This document shows, piece after piece, positions 26,401-40,287 of a stretch of DNA of 64,000 nt (positions within the stretch are counted from its first letter, which is position 1; every line of letters begins with the position of its first letter). The stretch comes from Hofstenia miamia. Lineage: Eukaryota > Xenacoelomorpha > Acoela. The notes under the pieces were generated by a model that saw only the letters and a list, made by a program, of their open reading frames with translations, did no database searches and was not told the DNA's origin. The position numbers were made by a program, and so were the translations under genes. The stretch lies in the NCBI GenBank assembly GCA_004352715.1, contig SCFE01000074.1, positions 1,797,312 to 1,861,311 on the forward strand, read 5' to 3'.

Positions 26401-29400
26401 TGACAACTATGCACTCGCACACCGTTTGAACCTGCCGGGGTGGCTTAGCAAAAGATCGGATTTCGGTTACGTCACTCTTTTCAAGGTCATCTAGTGCTAA
26501 TCTAGCTGCTTCCAAAGCCGGCAGAGCTTCAGCCAAAGCTTCTTCAGCCGATTTCTATATGAAGAGAGTGCTTAAAACTATTATCTATAATACAATGGGG
26601 GATATTCAAAAAATTTTAAATTTTTTTGAAATGGGCTAATTTTGTATATATTTGCGTGATATTTACAAAAAAAGTGTACCAGTCCCTGAAATTTATTAGT
26701 TTTTATTTAATTTGATTTTTATTTTCACAATCCCATTACCCAAATTTCATTTTTATGACGTCACTTCAGTGCAAACAAATTTGATAACATGTTTATTTCA
26801 ATATCTTTTACTTTATACTCTATATGTTATCAAATTTGTTTACACTGAAGTGAGGTCACACAAATGAAATTTGGGTAATGGGTATGTGAAAATAAAAATC
26901 AAATTAAAGAAAAACTAATAAATTTCAGGGACTGGTACATCTTTTTTTGTAAATATCACGCAAATATATACAAAATTAGCCCATTTCAAAGAAATTTAAA
27001 ATTTTGCGAATATCCCCCATTTGTATAAGAATTTAATGAAATTGGCCTCCAAAACATTTCATAAATACATTGAAAAATGACAGGCTTAAGTTACCAAGCA
27101 ACGTACTGCGTGCTTATAATTTGAGTACAAGCTGTTAAATTCTAAAAAATAAAAAATGTCCAACCTTCTCAACGGAAATAATCTTGCTTTGCTTTTCAAT
27201 GTCCTTTGCGGCTATTTCTGCGGCTGCTTTCTTTGTGTTCGCTTTCTCTGAAGACGCTTGAATAGTCGTAAGAAGTTCATTACATTCCTTAGTTTTTTTA
27301 GCCAAAACGACTTTTTGTTCTTCCAGACGCTTGTTAAGGACATCCAACTGTTCGGAAGCCTCTTGAATTTTCGCCAGTCCACTTTCCAGGCGTTCACACT
27401 GAAAACAGCGAGATAATAAGAAACACCAAAAAAAATAATTGAAGTTTAACACTGAAAACAGCGAGATAATAAGAAACACCAAAAAAAACAATTGAAGTTC
27501 ATTTTAAGCAAGAGTTCATAGAAAGAGTTGATGACAAACAAATCAAAGAACTCTAACAAATCGGGGACCTGATATAGAAGTAAATTCTTGATTTTTTAAA
27601 TATTGAAAAAATATCTACAGAATATTTTGCATATTCACTGACAAAACGGTGTGAAACGTATAAAATTATACTTCTGAAATATTTAAAATCACCTGTGAAA
27701 CTACGAATTTATCCTTAAGATCAAGCAGTCGTGTGTAGGTGTTGATAAAATCCAAATAATTCTTAGGAGTGACGTAATTAGCCCTTCGCAGACGAGCGAG
27801 AAACTGTCGACTGTATTCTCCAACCAGCTGGTGTACTTCTACAACGTAATTGACAACGTTTTCTAATTGTTTCTCTGGAACAAGTGGATTGTTTGAAAGG
27901 AACACGCTTGCTACTGCGAGAAGAGCTTGCTCCGGCCAGGCGCTGAACCAATCAATGCTGGTGTTGTTCACCAAACCAGGGAAGTTGCGACATCGTGTTC
28001 GAAGCATGTCTCCTACTGGCGACATTGCCAAAACTGAAATATATTGAAATCCAATTTCTTTTATATTAAACCCTACCGATGTGGAGATTATTGGCGCATT
28101 TCTGAACAAAAAACTGCCAAATCACTTCCTTAACTGGAGCACATCCAGCAGCAATTGCTTCTGCCCGAACGTTTCCAATTATGCCTTCCTTCTCATCATC
28201 AGGAAAGAGTGCAGGCACGATTCCAGAAGTTAACATATTGTTAATCAACTCCAGAAAACCTAATAACAACGTTTTTGCTTAAGAAATTGTATTACTATTA
28301 TAGCAATAGAATACACAAGCAATAAACAAGCATTTATCACACAACTAACGATGAGAAATGCTAAACATGCATTGTATGTTTACCTTCACCGTCTGGACCA
28401 TCGTCTGCAAAGATTATTGATTATACAAAAATTACAATGAACTTGGGCTCTTATAGAAAAGAAATGTATAAACATACCTTCTTGAGCAACATGTGCATCG
28501 GTAAAAAGGAACATCATTTTTCGATCCTCAATACCAAGTTTGTTATAAAGTACTTTAAGATCCTCTCTAAAGTTGTTTTCATCATATCCACGACTTAGTG
28601 TAATTTCGAAGACGTCACAACCTAAATTCCAATAAGTCTTTCAACTTCATGTTAAATACAAACCTGCTGCAAATGCTGCAAGTCTAGCAAGAGATTGCTT
28701 GCCACTGCCACCAACTCCAACTAAGAGACAATGACCCTTCTCCATGCGAATAACTCGGTGGATTCTAGTTATATGTTCCAAAGCATCATCAAACAAAACA
28801 AGATTCATTTTCGTATATCGTTCATTGTATTCTTCAAGAATTTCAGTGAACAAAGCCTTACTGGCTTGGTAGTCTTGAATGTCTTCATAAACTCGAGGTT
28901 CTCCTTCATCTAAAGCGGTGCGATAGTCTCCAAATAATATCGGATCTCGTGTAGCGAACTTCAAACATGACTTAAAGTTCTCTTCAATGAGAGCAGTTAA
29001 CATCCCCTAAATTAAAAAGTTTCTTTAAACTAATACATTTTTAATCTGAGATTATTTCGGTAGAGAATTTGATTGAATTATGAAGGAAGGATTAATCTTA
29101 TAAATGAATGAATCCAAACAAATATTTACCTTAAATTATAACATAAAATGTCAAGATTTCCTGAGAGTTCTTACCGAGACTAAGGTCTTGTCTTCGTCGT
29201 TTATCAATCGATCGAAAAACACTCTTAGACATTCGTTTCGCCACACGCGAATGAATTTTTCTTTAGAATCAAACTTATCTGGAGTTGTTAAGCAAAGACC
29301 TTGATAAACACGTGAAAGATCCCGTAGATTGAAAATGTAATGAAACTTGGAAGGTGTTGGCGGTAATGCCTAAAATATATTAGCTATTGTACTAGAGAAT

Positions 29401-32400
29401 CCTAGAATATACTAAAGAAACGTAGATATTTGTCTAGGATTCCTCACCTGTATGATCTGTGTATACAGAGACATTGTGCTCGATGTAATCTTTGCAGCGC
29501 AAGATGAAATATCGTCTGCAAAGTTTTGCAAATGACCGGAAAGTATTGAAAGGTAGATTCGTGTGAGCGACTCTTCCGGTGGGAAAGGAATGTTGAAAAC
29601 TGTAAACAATGAAATAAAACGAGGATCAACCTCATTTCTGCCTCCCCCAGGCTAAAGAGTTGCAACTTAAACTTCTATGTAAGTAGATTCAATTTTAAAC
29701 AATCATCAATATAAAAGATGGTAAAAAGTTTATGATTATTTCTACCAACAAAATCCTTACTCGACCCATTGCAGCCATATATCCAATGTCTCGGAAATGT
29801 TTCAAGTTGAGATCCTTTCCACGACTGTACATGGCATCTCTTTCAACCAAAAGTTTTAGTAAAGCAATAGGCTGTTGTGTCCCGTAGCTGTCAACCTTAA
29901 ACAAACATTCGTCAAGGAACAATAATACGGTCAAAAGTAATGGATAAAGCTTAAACCATAAATTCTTCAAATTAATACTTGCGGCATGTTCATGTCGTCA
30001 ATGAAGACCATAAGCCTTTTCCCTGGAGGCGGTCCAAATGAATCTTTTGTTCGTTTCTCAACATTGGCTTCAAGATTTCTTTGAACATCCATAGAAGTAG
30101 TTCTGGAAGAGAAATTGATGTTTAGAACCAGGAAATTGTCTGAATTAAGACCTCGCAGAAAATTGGACATAGTGGCAGTCTTGGAAGTTCCAGTCTCGCC
30201 AACAAAGAGTATTGGCTTTTTAATATTGCACTAAATACATTAATATTAAATCCATGCCTAATTTAAACAGAAAAATGATTTCAACATGAAAGCATGGTTT
30301 GAAAATGTTCTCAAATTTAATGCAAAGTTCTGGGTCCCTATGACTTAGAATAGCTGTAAAATCTCAAGAATTTAATATTCATAGTTCAAAAAGGAGAAGC
30401 TATCATTTGTTGTAAGTCAAACATTCGATGTTGCTAATGTCTATGTATGAAAACTTAACATCATTATTGATGATCTATTCTACAAGAAAATGATGAAATA
30501 TATGGATAACTACCAATAGTGGATTGATCGGCTTGTACTAAATAAAACAAATCAATTTAATAATAAAAGTATAAAATAGAAATGATATATTTGGATGAAG
30601 AACTTACAACTTGATTTAAAAGCCATGTATTACGAACGGTGTCCATCGTTGGGACAAGTATGTCATTGAAGCGAACGGAAGGATCATGTTTATACTTGGG
30701 AACGAGATCAGCCCACTTAACCCACTTGCTTTTCTCTTGGTCAAAGTGGTAACTGTAGACAGTTGGTAGTTCTCCTAAAAGTTTGCATTAGAAGACAATG
30801 GATAAATACCTCACCAATTAATAAACGAAAAAGACATTATAAAAGTTACACTAAAGTCAAAATATTTATTTAACGAACATGGTCGGAAAAATATAAATTA
30901 CAATATAAAAATATACCTACAGCATAAAATAATTTATAATTAAATCTTAAAAATATTTTTTTAACCCAATAATACCAACAACCATATCAACTTAAAAATC
31001 AAAACGAACAAATCGAAAAAATTTAAATCAATAACAGTCTTCTCATCTCCATCGGGAGTAAGGAATGGGCCAACATGAACACAAATACATGATGACATTG
31101 TTAATAAACCTATTTAAACTGAAGAAAACTAGCATGAGAAATATTCTGATTTCTAGGACTCCAAATCTGCACACATTACTTCTATGAGTTCTGAAACCCG
31201 GTGGTTTCACTTTGAAATATAAGATCCCTAGTATTGAACTAACTCTCATGATATTCATTTTCAAAAAGTTTGTTTGCAGTATACGCAACAATGCTGCTAT
31301 CTCGTATGAAGCTACTTGAAGATGCCAAAAATGTGCTAAGAAAGAGCGAAACAATATTAATAATGTTAATGACCATTACACAATCTCTAATAATAAAACT
31401 TAATAAAAATTGTAACTGATTATTTGGATTCCACGAAATTTGATAGGTCCTTGAATCAATACGACACATGAAATATGTAATAGATCAAAATAACGTCCCC
31501 ATGAAAATCACTGAAACCATTTAATACTTGATTCAAATACATTTAAATTTCATTCATTCGTTCTATTCTGTTAAGTTTAATTCAATATATTCCAGTCTCA
31601 AATAGAATAACAGTAAAATAAACACAAAATCCCAACATCTACCTGGCAATTCCCCAATCGACGCAGGCTTATTTGCATCAGACGTAACAGGCATCCCTGC
31701 AATACTCTTCAAGTGATTATCGAATTTATCTCGTCCATCATTCATTAAAGCGCCACCCAGCGACCAATAGAGAGCTTCGACGAAAATCATTTCCATCAGG
31801 TCAGGGTGACTGTACTCGCTGGGAAGAGTAGCATCTAACACTAGAGTCAATTGGCTCACCTAAATTACAATGCCTAAAATAAAAGCAACATATGTACAAT
31901 AGTGAATGCATAAATCAATGACCCCATTGTCTTAAAATTATAAAATTAGATCTATGCTGAAAAACTCACTAAATTAAGATCAGTTAGAGCGATAATCGGC
32001 TTAATGGGTTCCTGTTGGCGACCATCCACCATTCCTTCAATGATCAATCCAATGAGCGATGGTACGTACTTCTCGTAAAGTCTTTGAAGATCGTCTTGCT
32101 CGGCTGCAGGTCTGGACTGGCACCATTTCAACCAAAAAGGTTCATAACGGAGGTTTTTGGGATCCACAAACACCATGCCACATCGAGATACAGTAGCAGG
32201 CGATGCGTACTGAAGATCACCGACTTCGAAAAGCAGCGCACAGTGCTTTTGTAATCGAATTCGCTCTCCATTCGCAAGTGTAAGCAACTTGTTGTCGTCC
32301 ATAACAGAATTCATGTTTTCAACCCAAAGGGCATCAACGTCTCCGTCAAAGAGAACGTATTTGCGTTCGTTCTTATCAGTGGGTTTATTAATGTCGCGGA

Positions 32401-33386
32401 AGATATTTGATAACAGACCATCAGTCCAGTCGCGTGTGGTGGGATCCAAAATTCCATACAGCTCAATGACCGTGATAGCTAAAATACAGTAGTATTTAAG
32501 CAAAATTCAAATGAGAATTTAAATTCTTCAATACAACTTACTTCATAGATGCCAAACAATATGGAGATCAGACTTGTCAACGAGACGACATTTCCAAGCT
32601 CGGCTCGGCTCGGCTCGTTTAAATTTTGTATAAGTTCGGCTCGGCTCGCCACATAAAATCTTTGAATGTGGCTCGTTTTAGCTCGGTAATTTTTTTAAAA
32701 ATATTGTGCTCAAAGAATTTTTTACATAGCTCTTCCTATTATTTAATAAACATTTCTTAAATAAGATTACTGGAAAGGCATACTGAATGCAAAAAATGTG
32801 AAAAATCTCCATAATAAAGTTAACAAGCAGAACTATAAATTTGCTTTTTCCTAAAATAGGCTCGTTGTATATCAAATAATGTGCTCAAGCTCGGCTCGGC
32901 TCGTTAGAAGCTCGGCTCGTTGACAAGTCTGATGGAGATCAATATTATTTAAAAGATAATTACCCTTAGCATTCATCACATGCATTTTCGTTGGAATTCC
33001 CAGTTTCGTTTGAGTTTGACAAAGAGTATTGATTACAACTGATTTCCCACCAGAGGTTGGTCCAACCACCATAGAAGTATGACGTGTCATCATTGTTTCA
33101 TAGAGTTGAACAACTTTATCAGCCTAAGTTATATAATAAGAGATGAATTATTCTTACATAATACTGTACTTGTTGGTCTAGTAAAATGTAACCTTTTGAT
33201 GTTAAAACCTCTTCCACAGCATCGTTAAATTGAGGATAACGGACTCGTGGGCAATCCAAACCAGGGAAGAGATCATTGATTAATCCCATGAATAAGGGAA
33301 CATCTTCAAATACAAATCTAAATGAAGATATTAGTGCCATATACATCACATTCATCAAACATATAAGTAAATTATATTTTAATGAA

Positions 33387-33449
<63 letters not shown>

Positions 33450-36400
33450 AACAATTTAGGTAATGAAATATAAATTTGGAGAGAATGTATTTATGTGCAT
33501 TAACACAATTGATCAAAGAAAGGCTAAAGGCAATGAAAAATAAAAGATATAAATTTCTCAACATTGGGTAACTTTTAACACACATTGATATTATTGCTGT
33601 TTTTCGATTGCATAATTATCAACAGATTTCTAATAACTGTGTAAGTCATTTTTGAAAATCTAAATTCTTTTATAATTAGATAATATACGTTCGAACGATA
33701 TACGCATATATAATGCATATGAAACCATTATACTTAAGAAATAACAAATACTTTGGCATGTTCATATCTCGAAGAGCACGCATTAGAACCAACTCTTCAC
33801 TGAGGTCAGGAGAACCCCGCTTAAGTTCACCAGCCATAACTAACACTGATTTTAAAGCACGCAAACCAAAATCATAATGATGTTGTTTGGACAACTGCTC
33901 TTTTGCTAATTTGTAAAGCACTGTCATTTTCTTCGCTAGAACCTAAACTAAGTTGAAAGCAGAAACTTTACAAAATCCTACAAACCTTCGCGATAAGAAA
34001 ACCTTCAGAAAGTAACATGATCTCACAGATCTGCTGCAAATCAGGAACAATTACAACGACGGGTCGGAAAAGTGCCTTAACACTTTCTGGTAGCTCGGTA
34101 CGGCCGGCATAACCTGGATTCATAGTTATAAATATGCCCAATCGAGAGTCAAGTGCAATTTCTGTTCCTTCGAACTGAAATCGCTTCAGCTTCATGATGA
34201 GTGCGTTCTGAATGGTTTTTATTTGTGTAGAAATAACAGACAACACGGAGGCGTCGATGCGATTGAATTCATCAAAACAGCCCCATGCACCACATTGAGC
34301 CAAACCTACATCGAATATAATTATATTCACCATTTAAATACAATTTATTCAAATATTATCAAAAATATAAGTTCGAATTTATTAGAAACATTTGCCCAGC
34401 TAATTTGAAAAAAAATTGTCATACCTGAAAAGATCTTTCCCACAGCACGGAAATCCATTCCTTCACCACAATTTGTAACAACGCATAGTAAGCCCAAAGC
34501 CTTAGCCAAATCTTTTACTGTTTCCGTCTTGCCAGTACCTGCAGGACCAGCCGGTGCACCACCCAAATACATGTTCAAAGCCTGAAAAATCAAAACATAA
34601 AATATGACTATAAGGTTGATGCTAATAAAGATATGTTAGCTGAACTTACTTGAGTTAGTGTAAGATAAATTCTATCTGTAAGTGGAGTGATAACAAGTCT
34701 TCCATTTAACCCCATGTACTCATAACCATATCCAAACCCACCAGTACATTGCCGAATGAATAATTCATCTTCCTCTTTTTCCCAATAAAATCTCAACTGA
34801 CTCTCCCACTGAAACTCTCTCGAATCCATTATACTAAATATCAAAAAGATCAAAACGTACGTGTTCACTCGATTCAGACAATCAAGCACCTTCTATTAAA
34901 AGGTATGGTAATCACCAAAACTTACCTGTCTCTCACAAATCCATCAATAATGTCTCTTGCGTGTACCTCAATAATCAAAACAGTGTTAAACTTCATTCGA
35001 TCATTCTTTTGCAAAGGAGATCGAACCTTCACTACGAGATCATCCAACTGACTGTTCAACTTCTTTGAATAGTTCTTTAGAGCAAGCTTTTGCCCTTTCT
35101 TCACCTTGTTGAAAACATCCTCAACTTCCCATGTCCACCAAACCTGGTTAGCAGCAAGAACGATCATACCCTGATACAGTAACATCCAGTCAACTCTAAA
35201 TATGCAACAAATATTTAATAACAAATACCTAGCTTAAAATAATTTTGAAATGATAAATATTACATCCATACCGAGTGGTAGTTTCACAGTATCTGAATAT
35301 GGCCTCTTTAGTAATAAGCCGGTTAGATCGTCGCATTTCTTGAAGAATGCTTGTCATCCAATCTTCTACTCTTCCGTCAGTAGGTATGGCTGCTTTGAAT
35401 TCCATCACCTCTTTTTCAGCAGAAATCATCGCAGTGGCAACATTTTCGTTATTGTTACCACGCTCGTAACGTAAACTTGCAATATTGTCGTACATCTAAA
35501 ATAAGACTAAATTAAAATTTATATAAAGTCTTGAAGATAATTTCACTATCAAAATCACTGAAACCATTTAATACTCGACTCAAATCAATTTAAATTTCAT
35601 TCATTCGTTCTAATGTGTTAAGTTTTATTCTATACATTTTCAACAAGCGTACATAGTGACATATGAGGAAAAATTAGTGAAATTCTAAAATGCTAAATAT
35701 AGCTGTGCAATATACTCATAGTTTGACAACTTCAGGCTGAATTAATAGTTACATTGTTAAGTAATTATAAAGGTATACATAAATTGCAATTTTCAGTAAA
35801 TACATTCATTGACACCACAGCGAGTTGATAAACTACGATTTGTATTTGGAGTAGATAGCGACATGTATAGATTTTCAGGCGCACATTTTGTGGCTTACAG
35901 AAGAACTTACTCTCAATACTCTGAATAGACAGATATTATTCCAAACAAAGAAATAATTTCTTTAAACTAGTAGTATGTAGAAACAAATTTAAATAGTTCA
36001 TTTTGCAGCCAAAAAGATAATATATTTTTTGATAAAATATTACAATACAATATAATACATCTTTGCATGCAAGCTATGAGTAGAGACAAAATGATTTTTT
36101 AGAAGAAAATCATAAATATATTTTAAATTTTTTCTCTCATATCATGTTATTGAGGCCCAATTAAATTTAAGCCAAGACAATATAAATCCAACATTAAATT
36201 GGCAGCAGTTGAATTCTAAATCACAATTTTTTTTTACCAACAGCGTAGTATACAAAATGCTGAGCTTTGAAAATAGCCAGTGTTGTTCGCAAGGAGCCCA
36301 TCATTAAAGGCCCCTTTGCATCGACTGGCATTCGCACTTTGTTGATTGGCTATTTTAAAATCAATGGGTATTGACCATCGCAATGTATCATATGAATTAT

Positions 36401-39400
36401 TTAATTTTTATTTTCTTTGCTATGGAAGAAATAAAAAATAAACTATACATAATAAATTAAGTTCATTTCTCATTTGTTGACGTGTGAGCAGACATGTTCG
36501 GAACAAACACTGTCTCTAAAAATATTGAATATACAGGATAGAATTCTGCGATATTAAATTTTTCCTAGAAATGGTTACATTACCAGTCGTACGAAGTATT
36601 CCAGTCACATAGTCCAAAAACGAAAATTTTCTGTATACCTTTAAACTACTATCAAAATAAAAATTTCTTTAAATGTTGCATAGATTGTCTAAGAAGTTCA
36701 CAATAATTTTTTGTTCCAATTAAGTGCATTATTTTTCCAGTCGCATTGGAATATTTTGTCGTCATCGTATTTCTATCCAGTAGTACTGGATTGATGAAAA
36801 ACATTAGTGAATTCTTCCAAAAATATGGGTGCATCAACATTTAATGGGAAACCATTACATGATTGTGTGGAGATGGGGACGATAAAGTTGTCCCTACAGG
36901 CAGTATAGCCATTAAATTATGCAATATGTCTTGCCTCCTCACTTCACTTACATCTTAGCAAAACAAGTGTAGAGCACTCCTACATAAAAAAGACAGATTA
37001 ATGTTCTTGCGATCATTGGAGACATTTTCAAGCTCGGCTCGGCTCGGCTCGGCTCGTGTAAATTGTGTATAAGTTCGGCTCGGCTCTCCACATAAAACCT
37101 TTGAATGAGGCTCGTTTTAGCTCGGTATTTTTTTTTAAATATTGTACTCAAAGAATTTTTCACATAGCTCTTCCTATTATTTAATAAACATTTCTTAAAT
37201 ATGATTATAGTAAAGGCATACTGACTGCAAAACATAAGAAAAATCTCCATAGTCAAGGTAACAAGCAGAACTATAAACTTCCTTTGCCTAAAATAGGCTC
37301 GTTTTGGGCTCGTTGTATATCAAATACTGTGCTCAAGCTCGGCTCGTTGACAAGTCTGAGCTAAACACAAATATTGCATCAAATTTTAGGTCTAAAAATT
37401 GCGTCCAAATAATTTAAATTATTGTACATTATTAGAACACTAATTGATAGAAAATTACCTATCACCGTAGGAATTCATTATAAAATCCATAATAATATTA
37501 ATGGAAAACCAAAGAAATAGATTGGAATTAAACAACATTTCTGGAAGAACTTTGAATAGAATGTGATACATTTGCAAAAAATTCACTTATAAATTATCTT
37601 GCAGTTGAAATCAAATACGAAAACAATTGAATAAATAACATGATCGTTTAGTTAGTTTCATTGCGATTTTGGCAACATTTCACATCTATGAAGATCGCAT
37701 GACAGTCAGTAATCATTAACATTTCAAACGTAAATTGCAATTAATAAATGAATACCAGAGAAAATGAGAAACTTTATGGACAAAGGGACCAAATTGAACT
37801 TTCCAAATGGAAATAAACAATGCCAGATATTTTTAACTACCGTTTCTGAATTAAAAAATAAGCAATACTAGAATAACCTAAATCAAAAATTATAGCTCAG
37901 CGAAGCACTGTGTACAAAATATGACTAAGGAGAGTGTTCAAAGTACTTGAATAAAATAAGTTCATTGAATGAACTCTTGAAAAATTGAGAAATTAGCTGA
38001 AAAAAATTTCTCTGACATTTGTTTGTGGGGGGAGTACATGGATTTACCAATTCTTACAACTAAGGTCATGCACCAAAAGACTACCTTTATCATGTGCTCT
38101 TGCACACAATTCGGATCACTACTGCCCAGAATAGAGAGGAGTTCGTCATCGGAGATGAAGAAAAACCTTGGAAAGGCGTTACGTTTCGAATCTAGATAGT
38201 CGTTGAGACTCTTCTGGCACCTTTCCAAACCATCAGAGAGCGACTCCAATTCTTGGAGTCTGTTTTGGGCGCTGCAAGACTGCTTAATCACTGGATTGGA
38301 TGCAGTTTCATTCATTATCTAAACCAGTAACTTTAGAATATGCAGAGATCACTGTATAAAACACCATTAAAAGGTTCATTGATTTTTCAAGTGATTTTGT
38401 TCATTTTTAATGAAGGATCAATGCTCCATTTCTTCGAAATTCTCAAGAGTCAATCGTCATTAAGAATATTATATTTACATTGCTTGCTAGAAATACAATT
38501 TTATATTTACATTGCTTGCTAGAAATACAATTCTGAAAACGCATATTTTTTATTTAAAATGTTCTAAACATTTGAAATGTTAATTCTAACTCAGATTTTA
38601 GTATTATTATTCGCTTAAAAAATATCTTCCGGGCTAATTATTTTTTATTAATCAATAACAGATGTATGAGTTAGATTCAAATTTTCTGCGAAATAACTAG
38701 ATATTATTACACCAATGTATTTCTTAATATTTTGAAATTGAAATTTTGATGAACTAAAATTAAAAATATTTGGCGAATTTGAATATCTAAAAATTATGAC
38801 TAGGTGAAAACCAAGAACAGTAAGAAGTATTTTTTATAATAAAGATTAATGAATATTCTTAAATAAATTCTTTTAACGGAGAAGTAAACAAACAAAATAG
38901 AGCTGCAAAATTAGTTAAATGAAAATGCATACCGTTTTAAAAGTTTTATCAATAATATCAAATTTGCGGGCTTCTTCAGGAAGCTGTGAGCGTATATCAC
39001 CACCAATGAATATCCCCTCTAAGTACATCCACTTTCTTTGAACTAACAACCAGATCTCAATGACTTCGGCAATATGAGACAACGTCTTCTCCCATTCTTC
39101 CACTCGTGCAAGAAACGGTCCTATGAACCTAGAAGCAGACATACTCTGCAGATTCATAGCATTGTCATCAAGAGATTGCAAAATCTCATCACATGAACCT
39201 AGGATGTATCCACGCTCTGATGTTCCCTTCATGTACTTCACCACAATGAATTTCATGAGATTCCATGTCTCTTCTACTTCACGCACATTCTAAATGATTA
39301 ACTAAGAATCATGAAGACAATGAATTGGATTAAGTCCCAAGAGTTAGACAAATTTACTTACGCGTTCAATATTAAGTTCTTTCACAGCAGTGCTGACGAT

Positions 39401-40237
39401 ATTTGCAATCACTTCGCTAAAGTTATGTAGCTCCATTGCAAACAGATTATCCAATGTGAACGTATCTGGATTCATATCAAATGTCTTCTCTGTTTTAGCC
39501 ATGAGATCCTTCCAATGACTAAAAACATTAGCGATATAAACTATTCATTTCATCGGATAATTACCGCTCGCGAAGAGCTTCATGTTTGAGATCGGCGAAG
39601 AGCGGAATGGAATCTCTAAACTCCTTCATTTTTGCTTCAACCTGACCGGCAACTGGTATTTGTTTTACATCTCGAGGCAAACGTTTGAGGTCCTTGATAA
39701 AGCCTTCTATGCCATCCTGTAGTTGATTGATATTCAAATTTGCCCATAGTGTTTGAGCCCACTCCTCACGTGCAACCTATAAGATAATATTCAACATTAA
39801 CAATATGAATTGATGGATACTTTTTGGCGACTGTAGATGTCATAGATGGACTCCATTCCCTTCATTACTTTCTGAACCTCAAGTAGCTCAGGATAGTTAG
39901 TAATTGGAAGATCGAAAAGCTTTTCAGCATTTCCAAGTTCTTGACGATTAGCTTCGAATTCTTCCAGTTCTTTTTTGTACTTCTTCATTAATAGAAGACC
40001 CTTATCCAAATCATTTCCAACAGATCCTGGGCCCTCCAACTGGAATGTCTCTTGAAATGTAGCCATATCCTTCCCGAAATCTCCAATTTGGTCTTTTGTG
40101 ATAAGAGTGAACTTCTTTTTAACAGGCATTAATCTAAATTAGAAGCACTTAAAGGTAAGTTTATATCAAGCCGGCAGTTCTGAATAATTTGGATTCCGCT
40201 TTTTATTGAAAATTTATGTATATATATATATATACAT

Positions 40238-40287
<50 letters not shown>

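Noticed and set aside
32015-32492. Plus-strand ORFs opposite the 509-nt exon
   Set aside because: Antisense shadow of the AAA2 exon; no independent motif.
33379-33585. Poly-Tyr-Ile proteins across AT microsatellites
   Set aside because: They are translations of (AT)n repeats; the same applies to the ORFs at 19671-19925, 49463-49813 and 50848-51270, which also run through Ns.
36652-36840. Extra DNAH10 exon in intron 24
   Set aside because: The translated sequence has no dynein similarity and the flanking exons already join in the conserved order.
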